Assembly (NCBI RefSeq): GCF_032813545.1
Contig: NZ_CP136514.1
Coordinates: 248,001-312,000 of the forward strand
Length of the DNA stretch: 64,000 bases
Direction: 5' to 3'
DNA from: Nodosilinea sp. E11
Lineage (GTDB): Bacteria; Cyanobacteriota; Cyanobacteriia; Phormidesmidales; Phormidesmidaceae
Shown: positions 42,921 through 51,861 of the stretch, in pieces
How the letters are laid out: every line of letters starts with the position of its first letter
Numbering within the stretch: the stretch's first letter is position 1
The notes under the pieces: model-generated
Seen by the model: the letters and a program-made list of their open reading frames with translations, nothing else
Database searches by the model: none
Told to the model about the DNA's origin: nothing
Translations under genes and position numbers: made by a program

Positions 42921-42977
42921 GGTACAGGGTGTCAGGTTCACGGTAAGCCTCAAACCTTGTACCTTGAACCCTGTACC
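42921..42977. terminator. Inverted repeat between convergent genes
   Basis: GGTACAGGGT (42921-42930) and ACCCTGTACC (42968-42977) are perfect complements, with further GTGTCAGGT / ACCTTGAAC motifs in between, 13 bp after the last CIS gene and 52 bp before the end of the convergent pentapeptide gene. A bidirectional terminator is likely, though no long U-tract is present. Confidence 0.5.
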
Positions 42978-43028
42978 GTGACCCCCCGCTAACCGGCCAC
43001 CTTTGGCTCAACAGACTCTTCTCTATGC

Positions 43029-44369
43029 TTAGGGGCAAGCGTGAATCCGTCCGTCGGGCATGATCGCTTCGCAGAAGTTGGTATTCAACACCGTGATGCG
43101 CTGTAGATTGGTGCCGTAAAGGTTAGCTCGGGTGAAGTTGGCCCGCTGCAGCTGGGTCATGGCCAGGTTGGCACCCAGCAAGTTGGTCTGCTGTAGGTTG
43201 GCCCCCTGCAAATCAGCCCCCTGCAAGCTCGCGCCTTCCAGGTTGGCCCCCTGCAAGTTGGCCCGGCTCAGGTTGGTTCCTTCCAGGTTAGCCCCGGCCA
43301 GATTGGCCCCGGCCAGGTTGGCCCCAGAGAGATCACTCTGGCTCAAGTTTGTGCCGCTGAGGTCGGCCCCGTGCAGATCTCGACGGCGCAGGTTGACCCC
43401 GCTGAGGTCGGCATCTTGTAGCCGTACCCCCGCTAAGTGGCTGCTCTGCAAATCGGCAAGGCTCAGGTTGGCGCCGCTCAATTCTGCGCCTTCTAGGCGG
43501 GTGCCTTGTAGATTGGCCCCCTCCAGTTGGGCATTGTGCAAATTGGCGACAAATAGATTGGCATCGGTCAGATTGCTCTGGCGCAGATCGGCCCCGGTCA
43601 GCTCGGCTCTGGAGAGATTGGCCCGAGACAGATCGCTGTGGTTGAGGCTAGCCTGGTCGAGGTAGGCCAGGGCCAAATCGGCCTGAGACAGGTCGGTATC
43701 GCTGAAGTCGCTGCGGCGCCCGTCGGCAGCGCGCAGGCTGGCCTGGCTCAAATTGGCCTGGGAGACTTGGGCCCGACGCAGATCGCTTAGAAACAGGCTG
43801 GCCTCGGCTAAATTGGCCTGGGCCAAAGTGCTATCGGAGAGCAATGCCGCCTCCAGGGTGGCCCCGGCCAAATTGGCTTCGGTGAGGTCTACACCGCGCA
43901 GATCAACGCCATCCAAGTTGGCCCCCTGTAAATCGGCCTGGCGCAGGTCGCGATCGCCCACCCCGTCGGTGACCAGGTCACGCACCAGCCGCCAGCGGGG
44001 GGCAATGAGAGTGCGATCGCCCATCACGGCAGCGTGCAACCGGGCATTGTCAAGGCGGGCACCCATCAGGTTGGCCCCATCCAGATTGGCGTTGCGCAGA
44101 TCAGCACCCCGCAGATCGGCCCCCAACAGAAAGGCATTCTGCAAGTCGGCCCCATTCAGGTCGGCTCCCCGCAGGTTGGCCCCGCTCAGGTGGGCCTGGC
44201 GCAGAAACGCCTGGCGTAGGTCAGCCTCTGCCAGGTTGCAGCGCTCACAGCGACGCGTTTCGAGCAGCCGAACCCAATGGAGTGGGTTGGCCGCCTGGGC
44301 CGCGGTGGCGGTGAGGATGGGAACCAGCACCACCAGGGCACCCCAGCCTTTGATTGTTCCGTTTACCAT
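43029..44369 (-). CDS. Secreted pentapeptide-repeat protein
   Basis: The start is placed at ATG 44369 (MVNGTIKGWGALVVLVPILT), which gives a signal peptide cleaved after TAAQA; an upstream frame would add 35 unlikely residues. The mature ~420 residues begin with a CERC motif and then consist of A(D/N)LxxA pentapeptide repeats (for example 'NLSGANLRGADLNGADLQNA'), with one break at about 110-130 ('TLIAPRWRLVRDLVTDGVG'). Such repeats form a right-handed quadrilateral beta-helix. Export to the periplasm or thylakoid lumen is predicted; the function of lumenal pentapeptide proteins in cyanobacteria is mostly unknown. Convergent to the CIS arm and probably not part of it. Confidence 0.85.
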   Translation of the reverse strand: MVNGTIKGWGALVVLVPILTATAAQAANPLHWVRLLETRRCERCNLAEADLRQAFLRQAHLSGANLRGADLNGADLQNAFLLGADLRGADLRNANLDGANLMGARLDNARLHAAVMGDRTLIAPRWRLVRDLVTDGVGDRDLRQADLQGANLDGVDLRGVDLTEANLAGATLEAALLSDSTLAQANLAEASLFLSDLRRAQVSQANLSQASLRAADGRRSDFSDTDLSQADLALAYLDQASLNHSDLSRANLSRAELTGADLRQSNLTDANLFVANLHNAQLEGANLQGTRLEGAELSGANLSLADLQSSHLAGVRLQDADLSGVNLRRRDLHGADLSGTNLSQSDLSGANLAGANLAGANLEGTNLSRANLQGANLEGASLQGADLQGANLQQTNLLGANLAMTQLQRANFTRANLYGTNLQRITVLNTNFCEAIMPDGRIHACP

Positions 44370-44549
44370 GGTGCTATTTCTTGTGAATACATTGAAGGTG
44401 TGGAACTGCTGGCGGCCATGTTTTAAAGGAGATTCCGGGTCGGTTGCTACCCAGCGTACACCCCTGATATCCAATCTCCCCCTAGACCTTTGGTGACTGT
44501 CAAGGCGGGCCTTAGGAATGCTTAAATTAGGGCTGTCCCCCCTCTTGGG

Positions 44550-46283
44550 ATGGGGAATTCCACCCCAATCTTTGTTATGCGGATTATCCCTCAGGTCTGG
44601 CTCATTCCTATCGGTGTGCGGGCTTTAGGTTGGGGAGCGATGGCCCTGCTCACGCTGGGAGGGGGGGGATGGGCACCGGGGGCGATCGCAACCCCTAACC
44701 CCCAAACTAAAGCCGAAGGCTTTAATGCCCTAGAAGATGTCGACTACTGGGCGGGTCTATGCCGGTTGCAGATCAATGCTGGAGCCTACGATAAGGCGCT
44801 GGTGGCCTGCGAGCAAGCCATTGCCCTAGCGCCAGCAGATGCCAACCTCTGGACGCTGCGCAGTAACGTATTGCTGCAATTGCAGAACTATCCCGATGCG
44901 ATCGCATCCGCCGATCGAGCCTTGTTTTTTGACCAACAGTCTTCTTTGGCCATCACCTATCGCTGCATCGGCTATGCTGCCCTCAACGACAACGAAGCCG
45001 CTTTGGATGCCTGTAACAATGCCCTGCGGGTCGATGGCAACTGGGGCAGTACCTCTCCTGCCTTAGCCTGGCTGCACCGGGGCATTATTCTCAGCCAGGC
45101 GGGGCAGCTGGAGCAGGCCACCGTTGCCCTAGAGCGTACCCTGCTGCTAGAGCCCAATTATTCGCTGGCTCTGGCCTACCAGTGCCGCATTCGGAACGAT
45201 TTGGGGCTGGCCCAAACCGCCATTCCCAGCTGTGAGGCAGCGCTGGCGGGCGATGGTCAGTGGGGCAACGAATCGGCGGCGATGGCCTGGGCCGAACAGG
45301 GCCGGGCCTACAGCCAGCTGCGCGACTATGGGGCCGCGATCGCCGCCTACGACCAGGCCATTAACCTCGATCCCAATAATGCCACCACCTGGACCGCCCA
45401 GGGGCAGGTATTGCAGCAGCTTCAGCGGCCCATCGAAGCCCTTACCTCCTTTACCCGCGCCACTGAACTAGAGGCCCCCTACTCCCAGGCTCAGCTGGGC
45501 CGCTGCGGGACGCTAAATCGGCTCAACCAGCACGAAGCCGCCCTCGAAGCTTGTAACTTGGCCCTGCAGGGGGATGGCCGCTGGGGCGACCGGGGCATAG
45601 TCGAAGTGTTTAATCAGCGCAGTATTGCCCTCACTGGCCTAAGCCGCTATGACGAGGCACTGGCCTCGATTAACCGAGCGGTGGGCATAACTCCCGACTA
45701 CGCCGAAGCCCACCACCACCGGGCGGTGATTCTCTGGTATCTGGAACGCTACGACGATGCCCTGGCCGCCAACCAGCGATCGCTCGAACTGGCCCCTAAC
45801 CATGCTCGCACCTGGCTCAATCGAGGCATCATTCTACGATCAATGCAGCGTCACGATGACGCCCTGGAGGCCTACGATCAGGGTCTGCAAATTGCACCCT
45901 ATGACGATGCCCTATGGGCCAACCGCAGCGTGGTGCTGTGGCACCTTCAGCGCTACGACGAGGCTCTAGCCTCGGCAGATCAGGCCATTGCATTTAACCC
46001 CGACTCGGCCCAGGGATGGTACAACCGCGCCATTGCCCTGACCGCCCAAAAACAATGGCAGAACGCCTTAGATGCCTATGCCCAGGGGCTGGTACTCATG
46101 CCCCCAAATTCGCCCCAGCGCGCCAATGCCCTGACCGGGCAAGGGGTGGCGCTGATCAATTTGGGCCGCTACCAGGCTGCGATCGCCATCCTGCAAGCCG
46201 CGATCGCCCTCAACCCTAACCAACCGCTGGCCCAGCAAAGCCTGCAAACAGCCCAGCAAAACCTACAGCCCCCGCCGCCGTAG
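44550..46283 (+). CDS. Exported TPR-repeat protein
   Basis: At 577 residues the protein starts with a hydrophobic export signal (about residues 10-48; VWLIPIGVRALGWGAMALLT then GAIA-TP). The rest is a run of about a dozen tetratricopeptide repeats ('AYDKALVACEQAIALAPADANLWTLRSNVL', 'RYDEALASADQAIAFNPDSAQGWYNRAIAL'). Some repeats contain the longer 'GDGRWGDRG' insertion ahead of the next helix, seen three times, so the repeats come in pairs. A second ATG at 44577 is an alternative start. TPR scaffolds mediate protein contacts; the partner is unknown. No link to neighbours is evident beyond position. Confidence 0.85.
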   Translation: MGNSTPIFVMRIIPQVWLIPIGVRALGWGAMALLTLGGGGWAPGAIATPNPQTKAEGFNALEDVDYWAGLCRLQINAGAYDKALVACEQAIALAPADANLWTLRSNVLLQLQNYPDAIASADRALFFDQQSSLAITYRCIGYAALNDNEAALDACNNALRVDGNWGSTSPALAWLHRGIILSQAGQLEQATVALERTLLLEPNYSLALAYQCRIRNDLGLAQTAIPSCEAALAGDGQWGNESAAMAWAEQGRAYSQLRDYGAAIAAYDQAINLDPNNATTWTAQGQVLQQLQRPIEALTSFTRATELEAPYSQAQLGRCGTLNRLNQHEAALEACNLALQGDGRWGDRGIVEVFNQRSIALTGLSRYDEALASINRAVGITPDYAEAHHHRAVILWYLERYDDALAANQRSLELAPNHARTWLNRGIILRSMQRHDDALEAYDQGLQIAPYDDALWANRSVVLWHLQRYDEALASADQAIAFNPDSAQGWYNRAIALTAQKQWQNALDAYAQGLVLMPPNSPQRANALTGQGVALINLGRYQAAIAILQAAIALNPNQPLAQQSLQTAQQNLQPPPP

Positions 46284-46428
46284 CCGGAGGTCTTTCCGTC
46301 CCTTGGGGGTTCGACTTTTGGCTAATACTTTCGGGTTATCAACCATGACAGACTGTAGCCGACTGGAGTGGGATACGTTCCTGCCCAGTTAAGTCATGTA
46401 AGTCATGCCCCATAGCGAGGATTTTGTC

Positions 46429-46638
46429 ATGTCAAAAGATCAGGTTGTTCGCTTATTCCGTGAGACCCAGACCAACCCGTCCCTCAAAGAGCAGTTTAAC
46501 GCATCGCCATCGCCCGAGCACTTTGTGGCCCTAGCCCAGCAGCAAGGCTACGACTTCACCCTAGAAGAATGGCAGGCATCGACTCGGTTTTCGGTGGAAG
46601 AGCTGGTATGTGAGCTGTCTGAAATTCCCGGCATTTAA
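46429..46638 (+). CDS. Nif11-domain small protein
   Basis: The 69-residue protein starts at ATG 46429 (MSKDQVVRLFRETQTNPSLK) with GCGAGG eight bases upstream. The body 'LKEQFNASPSPEHFVALAQQQGYDFTLEEWQ' matches the Nif11 domain (family of nitrogen-fixation-linked proteins and precursor leader peptides). The C-terminus 'ELSEIPGI' lacks the GG/GA cleavage site and any core peptide, and no modification enzyme is nearby, so this is a stand-alone Nif11 protein and not a RiPP precursor. It is followed 33 bp later by the pseudokinase-fusion gene on the same strand. Confidence 0.85.
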   Translation: MSKDQVVRLFRETQTNPSLKEQFNASPSPEHFVALAQQQGYDFTLEEWQASTRFSVEELVCELSEIPGI

Positions 46639-46671
46639 GCTTTAAAGCCCCAGGGCCTAAACCCGTAGGGC

Positions 46672-49023
46672 ATGGCCACCGCCAGAGCTGATCGGCTGTG
46701 TGCATCGGCTAGGGCCTTAACCTCACCGTCGCTCCCTGTGCTCAATACCAAGTTTACTCAACATCTGCTCCAGCGCTATCTGGTGCGATACCCCGTGCCC
46801 CTAAGGCTGCAGCGCTACGATGCCCTAGCCCGGTGGTCGTGGCTACAACCTAGCCTAGAGCAGATAAAACCTGTAATTTTGCCTGCTGATGGTCGCGATC
46901 GCAGCACCCCGCCGACAGATCCGATCGCGTTGACCATTGCGCCCCCTGGCTTGGTAGCCTTTCCCTCCTACTATCAGCAATATCGGTGTATAGCGGGTAA
47001 CCCGCTCAACTGCGCCCAGGCTCAGCGTAGCGTTGAGGCCGATCCGCAAGCTACGGCTTGCTCACTCTGCGGCTTTTTAAGCCCGCTTCCGGTAGGCTCC
47101 CTGGTGATCGGGGAGCAGGGCACTTATCGGATCGAGCAAAGCCTGGGGCAGAGAGGCATCAGCCGGGGATACAGAGCCACCCTGAGTGTGTTAGATATCC
47201 CCATTACCCTACGAGAATATGTGCTGCCAGAGCGATACTTCACCCCTAGCGATCGACGGCAGCGGCAGGATATATTCCTGAATCAGGTGGGGCTGGCCCT
47301 GGCCGATGGGCGCTCCCAGGATCTGCGCATTGTAGTTCCCATAGAGGCTATTGCCCCGGTGGGGGAAGATCGCGCCTACCTGCTGCTGCCCATCGAAGAC
47401 CAATGCCCTACCCTCAACGATTTGCTCCGCTTGCGGGGGCCGTTTACCGCCGCTGAAGTCTACCAGATGCTGCGCCAGGTGCTGCAAACCCTGGTCGGGC
47501 TGCATCAGCAGCGTTATGCCCTATCGCCAGGACATATTCAAACCGGCATTGTCCACGGCAATATCCAGCTCTCTAGCCTGCTGTGGGTAGAGCAGGGGGC
47601 GGAATGGTTCATCTATCTAACCGATTTTGCCCGGTGGGAAGAGTCGTTTAACCCCCTTGTGATGACGGTACCTGAGCATGCCCCCCAGGAAGATTTGGCC
47701 GCTCTAGGAGCCGTAGCCTTTGAGCTGTTAACCAGTAACCTGGTGGATGCTAGTGGTCAGACGCTGAACCCTAGGGTGGCCCGCCATTGGCCTGGGGTTG
47801 ACCCGCTGTTCAAAGCGTTTATTCAGCGGTTGCTGGGGCTTACTCTCCCCTTTGCCACTGCTCAAGAGGCCTACCAGGCGCTGTTGCAGCTGCCGCCCAA
47901 GCCGGTGATCAGCGCGCTGGCCCCACCGAATGTAGTCGCTGTGCCTCCCCGGCGACGGTGGTGGCTGAGAATACTGCTGCTGCTGCTGGGCCTGGGGGCA
48001 GTGGTGTTGGTTAGCCGTCTGCTCTGGGTGCTCCTGCGTCCCCAGCCAGTGGGAGAGACGCCTCCGCTCTGCTGTTTTGAGGCCGTCGGGGCGGTACCCG
48101 AGGGGGCTTTTACCTACACTGCCCTGACCGGAGACGTGTGGGGCCAGGTGCTCAATGCTCCTGGCCCAGAAGCGACGCTGCCCTTGATGGAGCAGATGGC
48201 CGTGGATCAGCCCAACCTTCAGCTCACCTATCTGGCCTCTGGTTCTGTCGAAGCCGCCTTAGAGAATGTGCGATCGCGTCAAGCCGATTTTGCCCTATTG
48301 CCCCTCTTACAACCCCTGCCCATTGATATGGCTGCCGAAACTGTCGCCTACGATGGGCTAGCGGTAGTCGTGGCCTTTAGCTACCAGGGGCGGTCTCAAG
48401 GGTTGCCCGATCAGCTGCAGGGGCAACTGAGCCTGGCTAATGTCCGAGACCTATACCAGGGGGAAATTACCACGTGGCACCAGGTAAAACCTGCCCTTAG
48501 CCAGCCTATAAAGCTTTATGTCAACCCTAGTCCGACGACCCAGGCCGCCATTCAGCATCTGATTGAGCCATCAGACGAACCCAGCCGCGTCGCCCCTATG
48601 AGCCTAGATACTTTGCGGATGATGCGGCGCATCATCCGCGATTTTGAAACAGCGGGGATAGGCAGCATTGGTATTACACCGCTGAGTTCTATCGTTGGGC
48701 AGTGCTCGGTCTATCCTCTGGCTATTGCAGGGGCTGCTCCAGAGGCCAGTCAACCCTTCCGCCGCGCCGATGGGCAGACGCTAAAGCCCAGTATCGATCT
48801 GTGCAACACCAAAGGTGTTTACCAGATCAATCCAGAAGTATTGCACACCTCAACTTATCCTCTAGCCTATCCCCTGGCTGTAGTCTACCGACGGGATAAT
48901 CGCCTGCCGCCCATCGGGGCTAAGTTTGCGGCTCTCTTGCTTACTGATGAAGGTCAAATCTACCTGCAACAGGCTAATTTAACTACCGTTACCCACCTCG
49001 AACTAATCCAAAGTACCCCCTAA
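46672..49023 (+). CDS. Pseudokinase-TM-phosphate-binding-protein-like fusion
   Basis: This 783-residue protein joins three parts. Residues about 100-135 hold four cysteines (C106, C114, C130, C133) like the zinc-ribbon start of cyanobacterial Ser/Thr kinases. Residues 140-410 follow a kinase fold but are degenerate: no clear glycine loop, HGN (295-297) where active kinases have HRD, and DFA (318-320) for DFG. A membrane segment lies at about 430-455. The outer part (about 475-783) resembles PstS-type periplasmic phosphate-binding proteins ('GSVEAALENVRSRQADFALLP', 'LANVRDLYQGEITTWHQVKPAL', 'GSIGITPLSS', YPLAYPLAVVYRRDNRLPP). It is probably a transmembrane receptor whose sensor is PstS-like; catalytic activity is doubtful. 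Confidence 0.8.
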   Translation: MATARADRLCASARALTSPSLPVLNTKFTQHLLQRYLVRYPVPLRLQRYDALARWSWLQPSLEQIKPVILPADGRDRSTPPTDPIALTIAPPGLVAFPSYYQQYRCIAGNPLNCAQAQRSVEADPQATACSLCGFLSPLPVGSLVIGEQGTYRIEQSLGQRGISRGYRATLSVLDIPITLREYVLPERYFTPSDRRQRQDIFLNQVGLALADGRSQDLRIVVPIEAIAPVGEDRAYLLLPIEDQCPTLNDLLRLRGPFTAAEVYQMLRQVLQTLVGLHQQRYALSPGHIQTGIVHGNIQLSSLLWVEQGAEWFIYLTDFARWEESFNPLVMTVPEHAPQEDLAALGAVAFELLTSNLVDASGQTLNPRVARHWPGVDPLFKAFIQRLLGLTLPFATAQEAYQALLQLPPKPVISALAPPNVVAVPPRRRWWLRILLLLLGLGAVVLVSRLLWVLLRPQPVGETPPLCCFEAVGAVPEGAFTYTALTGDVWGQVLNAPGPEATLPLMEQMAVDQPNLQLTYLASGSVEAALENVRSRQADFALLPLLQPLPIDMAAETVAYDGLAVVVAFSYQGRSQGLPDQLQGQLSLANVRDLYQGEITTWHQVKPALSQPIKLYVNPSPTTQAAIQHLIEPSDEPSRVAPMSLDTLRMMRRIIRDFETAGIGSIGITPLSSIVGQCSVYPLAIAGAAPEASQPFRRADGQTLKPSIDLCNTKGVYQINPEVLHTSTYPLAYPLAVVYRRDNRLPPIGAKFAALLLTDEGQIYLQQANLTTVTHLELIQSTP

Positions 49024-49140
49024 AATAGGTCTGAGTAGCTCTTCCGCCTTCACTGCTCTCAACCCTAAACGCTGACTGCCTGACACATCTTTAAGCGACC
49101 TCCCATGGTGGCAGTTGACAGCGCAAGGCCTAGATCCTAG

Positions 49141-49353
49141 AAAACTATAAGCGCAATCAGGCTGCTAGCTTGGCTTTCAGGACTAATTCTAGAGCCGTTA
49201 CAGCGGCGATCACTGGAGCAGCGGCTGGAGCGGCTGGACAGCCACCCACTGTTTACGGGTCGGTGCCCACAGTGCGAGAGGGGCATTCAAGCGATCACTG
49301 GCCAAATCCATTACGACTGTGAGAATTGCGGTTGGGTAGATGATTCGGTGTAG
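49141..49353 (+). pseudogene. Zinc-ribbon protein fragment without start codon
   Basis: A frame from just after a TAG at 49138 reads 'LEPLQRRSLEQRLERLDSHP', 'RCPQCERGIQAITGQIHYDC', 'ENCGWVDDSV' and stops at 49353. The CPxC...CxxC arrangement is a zinc ribbon. There is no ATG, GTG or TTG at a sensible place, so either the 5' part is lost or a rare start is used. It marks the left edge of the accessory island. Confidence 0.45.
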
Positions 49354-49362
49354 ATCGTATTC

Positions 49363-50574
49363 TTAGCCCTGGGCATCGACGTTCTCTAGCCTGAGCCAAT
49401 AAAGCAGCACAAATAATTCTTCATCGAATAGTTCGGCCATGCATGAGCGTCCAAATTTTTCAGACAAGAATCCTTTGAGCCGCTTCATAGACCATCCCAG
49501 CTGTCTCACATTCGACTGTATGGCGGCATAGCATTCATCAAAAGGGATTGGGATAGGGTTGTTTTTAAGGGCCAGGGGTTGGGGAAAACTAGAATCTCCC
49601 CCCCGCACCCCCCCATCCGGAGAAAAAGAATTTTTCAAGCCAGCCTCAGGGATCCCACACTTCATATCCCCCCCTGAGGTCTGTAACACTGGCTGATTGC
49701 AAGGGTTTTCAGCTTCGGCGATCGCGTTACTGATGCTCTCTCGATCAACGTCTGCTGACTCTACGCCTTGGCCTGCAACCGTTACAGGTGATTTCTTGGG
49801 ATGCCATAAGTCGGCATTTCGATAGAGGGTTTGTAAGCTGCTACGAGCGGCATTGGCGATCGCAGCAGCCAGGCTTCTGATGCTAGGAAATTCGATGCCT
49901 TTCAGGGCGGCCACGGCCTGGGCGATGCGATCACGGGCGTCGAGCTGGCGCAGGGTATTCTCACCCCCTGGAATCCGCTGACCACGACGGGTACCGATCG
50001 GCCAGTAGTAGCCCTCGACCGACTTGGCCCAGTGCTGTGCCTTTGAGCGAATCTCGTTTTGATGTCGGCAATGCTCTTGAAATCCTGGTGATGCGATCGC
50101 CAGTTCAACGATGCGATCGACTAATGCTGTGCCGGAGAGCCCTTCAAACACATGGCTCCGGGTAGCGATCGACTTCAGTAGCCGATTCGTCTGCCCGGAG
50201 CCTGTCCAACCCTCCCGGATTTCGATGTCGAGGTCGTCTTTCCACTCTTGGGCTTGAGGAGATAGCGATCGCCGATTGGATTCCTGCTTGCGCGACTCCC
50301 TGGCATGAGGGGCTGAGAGCAATAGCATCTCCAGGTCTTGCCCTTGGGCCGCCCAGTCCCATTGCTGAAAGAATGTCGCGAGCGAATCACCCATAGGTTC
50401 GAGGTTGTCGGTCAGCAGCCAGCTGCCCGACTGAGGTTGCAGCGGCAGCCGGTGGCCGTTGTACTCTACAAACTGCAAGTTTCGGCAATATTGTGGAATC
50501 TTAAAAGATTTCCGTGTATTTTCGGAATACTCCCCTTTAGCACACGTAGATGGCCGATCAGAATGATTCCTCAT
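49363..50574 (-). CDS. Putative replication/primase-associated protein, uncertain
   Basis: The frame gives 403 residues from ATG 50574, but that start overlaps the divergent HTH gene by 25 bp; a TTG at 50478 just before 'QFVEYNGHRLPLQPQSGSW' is an alternative. The N-terminal block, the 'WTGSGQTNRLLKSIATRSHVFEG' block and 'HCRHQNEIRSKAQHWAKSVEGYYWP' resemble the C-terminal, non-catalytic part of replication-type proteins on cyanobacterial plasmids; this is recalled similarity, not a verified match. No primase or helicase motif is present. The second half is low-complexity before a helical C-terminus. Together with its HTH neighbours it suggests a plasmid-derived or integrated element. Confidence 0.5.
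   Translation of the reverse strand: MRNHSDRPSTCAKGEYSENTRKSFKIPQYCRNLQFVEYNGHRLPLQPQSGSWLLTDNLEPMGDSLATFFQQWDWAAQGQDLEMLLLSAPHARESRKQESNRRSLSPQAQEWKDDLDIEIREGWTGSGQTNRLLKSIATRSHVFEGLSGTALVDRIVELAIASPGFQEHCRHQNEIRSKAQHWAKSVEGYYWPIGTRRGQRIPGGENTLRQLDARDRIAQAVAALKGIEFPSIRSLAAAIANAARSSLQTLYRNADLWHPKKSPVTVAGQGVESADVDRESISNAIAEAENPCNQPVLQTSGGDMKCGIPEAGLKNSFSPDGGVRGGDSSFPQPLALKNNPIPIPFDECYAAIQSNVRQLGWSMKRLKGFLSEKFGRSCMAELFDEELFVLLYWLRLENVDAQG
50495..50530. promoter_or_regulatory. Candidate operator between divergent island genes
   Basis: Two dyads lie side by side: AATCTT-AA-AAGATT (50497-50510, extended by GG/CC) and GTATT-TTCGG-AATAC (50516-50530), the second ending 19 bp before the HTH gene ATG. 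Dyads just upstream of an HTH gene suggest autoregulation. Confidence 0.4.
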
Positions 50575-51005
50575 CCCCCCCTGCCCCGGAGGCGGAACCG
50601 AGCCATGGCCCCCATCGCGTGAGCATCCGCGAAGCCCTGCGAATGACGCTAGATAAGTTTGACGTCAATGCCAGGGATCTGGCTCAGCGATCTCAAGTCA
50701 CCCAGGGTACGCTCTCGGGGTTTCGTAACGGCAGGCGGGAGATTAACACCTCCTCGCTTCAGCGGGTGCTGGATGAACTTGAACCCGAAGCATTTGTCTA
50801 TATGCTTTCGCTCATGCTGCAATCTGAGCAGGCGATGATCGCCAGTCGTAGCGACCAAGCCTCTGGCAGCAATTCCCTAGAAACCGATGCGTTGTTTGCG
50901 CTGATTGACACGTACTGTCGGCAGTGCAGCACCGAGGAACAACTTGCCCTGCTCCGGGTCGTGTATAGGGCATCTCAAGCTAACCCAAACCTTGACAGCA
51001 TGTAG
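50550..51005 (+). CDS. Small XRE-like helix-turn-helix regulator
   Basis: This 151-residue protein has a disordered start and an XRE-type HTH at about residues 24-75 ('SIREALRMTLDKFDVNARDLAQRSQVTQGTLSGFRNGRREINTSSL'). The C-terminal part (about 75-151) is helical and Cys-containing ('IDTYCRQCSTEEQLALLRVV'). Cro/CI-like regulators of this size accompany mobile elements. The upstream dyads may be its operator. It is convergent with the second HTH gene (stops 12 bp apart), and the C-termini of the two show the same layout ('RQCSxxxxLxxLxxVxRxxxE'). Confidence 0.75.
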   Translation: MADQNDSSSPPAPEAEPSHGPHRVSIREALRMTLDKFDVNARDLAQRSQVTQGTLSGFRNGRREINTSSLQRVLDELEPEAFVYMLSLMLQSEQAMIASRSDQASGSNSLETDALFALIDTYCRQCSTEEQLALLRVVYRASQANPNLDSM

Positions 51006-51017
51006 TGCGATCGCAAG

Positions 51018-51401
51018 TTAAGTGCTGTGGCCAAGGGCTTCAGTTCGCCCTCGTGTAACGGCCCCCAAAATTCGTAGATAATCCCGATCGCTGCATTGGC
51101 GAACAAAGTCCTGAATTGCAGATTCCATCAAGAGAGCACGGTCTTGGCCATCAGCTGCCAACAGTTCAAGTTGGGGCAACCCTAGCAGGCGTAGCAGGTG
51201 CTCATGGGCTGCTGGGGTCAAGGCTTGTCGAATTCTGTCGGTGTCGCTAGTTCTCAAGTCGAAGGTGCCGCTCAGGTACTTTGAGAGGCTGCTTTCTGAT
51301 ATGCCAGCCGAGCGGGCCACGACGCTGGCTTGCGCCCCGTGCACAGCCATAACTTCTCTAAGAGCATCCCTAAACGAGACCACCCCAATACCTGAAGCCA
51401 T
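51018..51401 (-). CDS. Small XRE-like helix-turn-helix regulator, second
   Basis: A 127-residue protein with an HTH at about 8-60 ('SFRDALREVMAVHGAQASVVARSAGISESSLSKYLSGTFDLRTSD') and a helical C-terminus including 'QDFVRQCSDRDYLRILGAVTRG'. The latter matches 'DTYCRQCSTEEQLALLRVVYRA' of the convergent gene, so both belong to one family of island regulators. No toxin or integrase lies next to it. Start at ATG 51401; no strong alternative. Confidence 0.7.
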   Translation of the reverse strand: MASGIGVVSFRDALREVMAVHGAQASVVARSAGISESSLSKYLSGTFDLRTSDTDRIRQALTPAAHEHLLRLLGLPQLELLAADGQDRALLMESAIQDFVRQCSDRDYLRILGAVTRGRTEALGHST

Positions 51402-51529
51402 GAACCCTTCCTATTGCTAAGTTTTCATTATTTTGAATACCGTCAGTCCCTCGACCAAACCAGAATGACTGCTCAAGCAACGATCAGGCCTGGCGACAGC
51501 TTCAGGGGTATAGTTTCGCTCTTCTTTTA

Positions 51530-51859
51530 CTAAGAAGACGCTAGCAGATCGAGGTGAATTTTTTGGTTGAGCTGAAGAATCGTAAGTTCTCTGGCGTAGT
51601 CTGCGGCTGCACGGGCTGCTTCAGCTAGCACAACAGCTACCGTCGGCAAATCGGGTTTAGACTTGGCCGAGATGAGGTAGCCCAGCGATCGCACGTAGTG
51701 GTCATCCAGGTTAGTAGCCGCCAACAGCCGCAGCAGACCTGCATCGCCCCGCTGAAAAGCATCGAGAGCTTTTGATCGGGTGTCTGTGGTGGGTTCACCC
51801 AAGACAGCGAGGACGGTATCGACGGCCTTGAGAACTTGCTCGGGGAGGGGTTGGGACAT
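51530..51859 (-). CDS. Small helical protein of unknown function
   Basis: The start ATG 51859 (MSQPLPEQVLKAVDTVLAVL) lies two bases after the upstream stop, behind an AAGAAAGG ribosome-binding sequence; a 10-residue longer version overlaps that gene. The 109-residue protein is Ala/Leu-rich and all-helical in pattern ('LGEPTTDTRSKALDAFQRGD', 'VRSLGYLISAKSKPDLPTVAVVLAEAARAAADYARELTILQ'). No family is recognised. It is probably co-transcribed with the 51862-52377 gene. Confidence 0.55.
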   Translation of the reverse strand: MSQPLPEQVLKAVDTVLAVLGEPTTDTRSKALDAFQRGDAGLLRLLAATNLDDHYVRSLGYLISAKSKPDLPTVAVVLAEAARAAADYARELTILQLNQKIHLDLLASS

Positions 51860-51861
51860 CG

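Noticed and set aside
43132..44496. Long plus-strand frames opposite the pentapeptide gene
   Set aside because: The repeated 5-codon pattern leaves the antisense frames free of stops; the minus frame has a signal peptide and family repeats.
46429..46638. Nif11 gene as a RiPP precursor
   Set aside because: No GG-type cleavage site, no core peptide and no LanM, radical SAM or transporter gene nearby.
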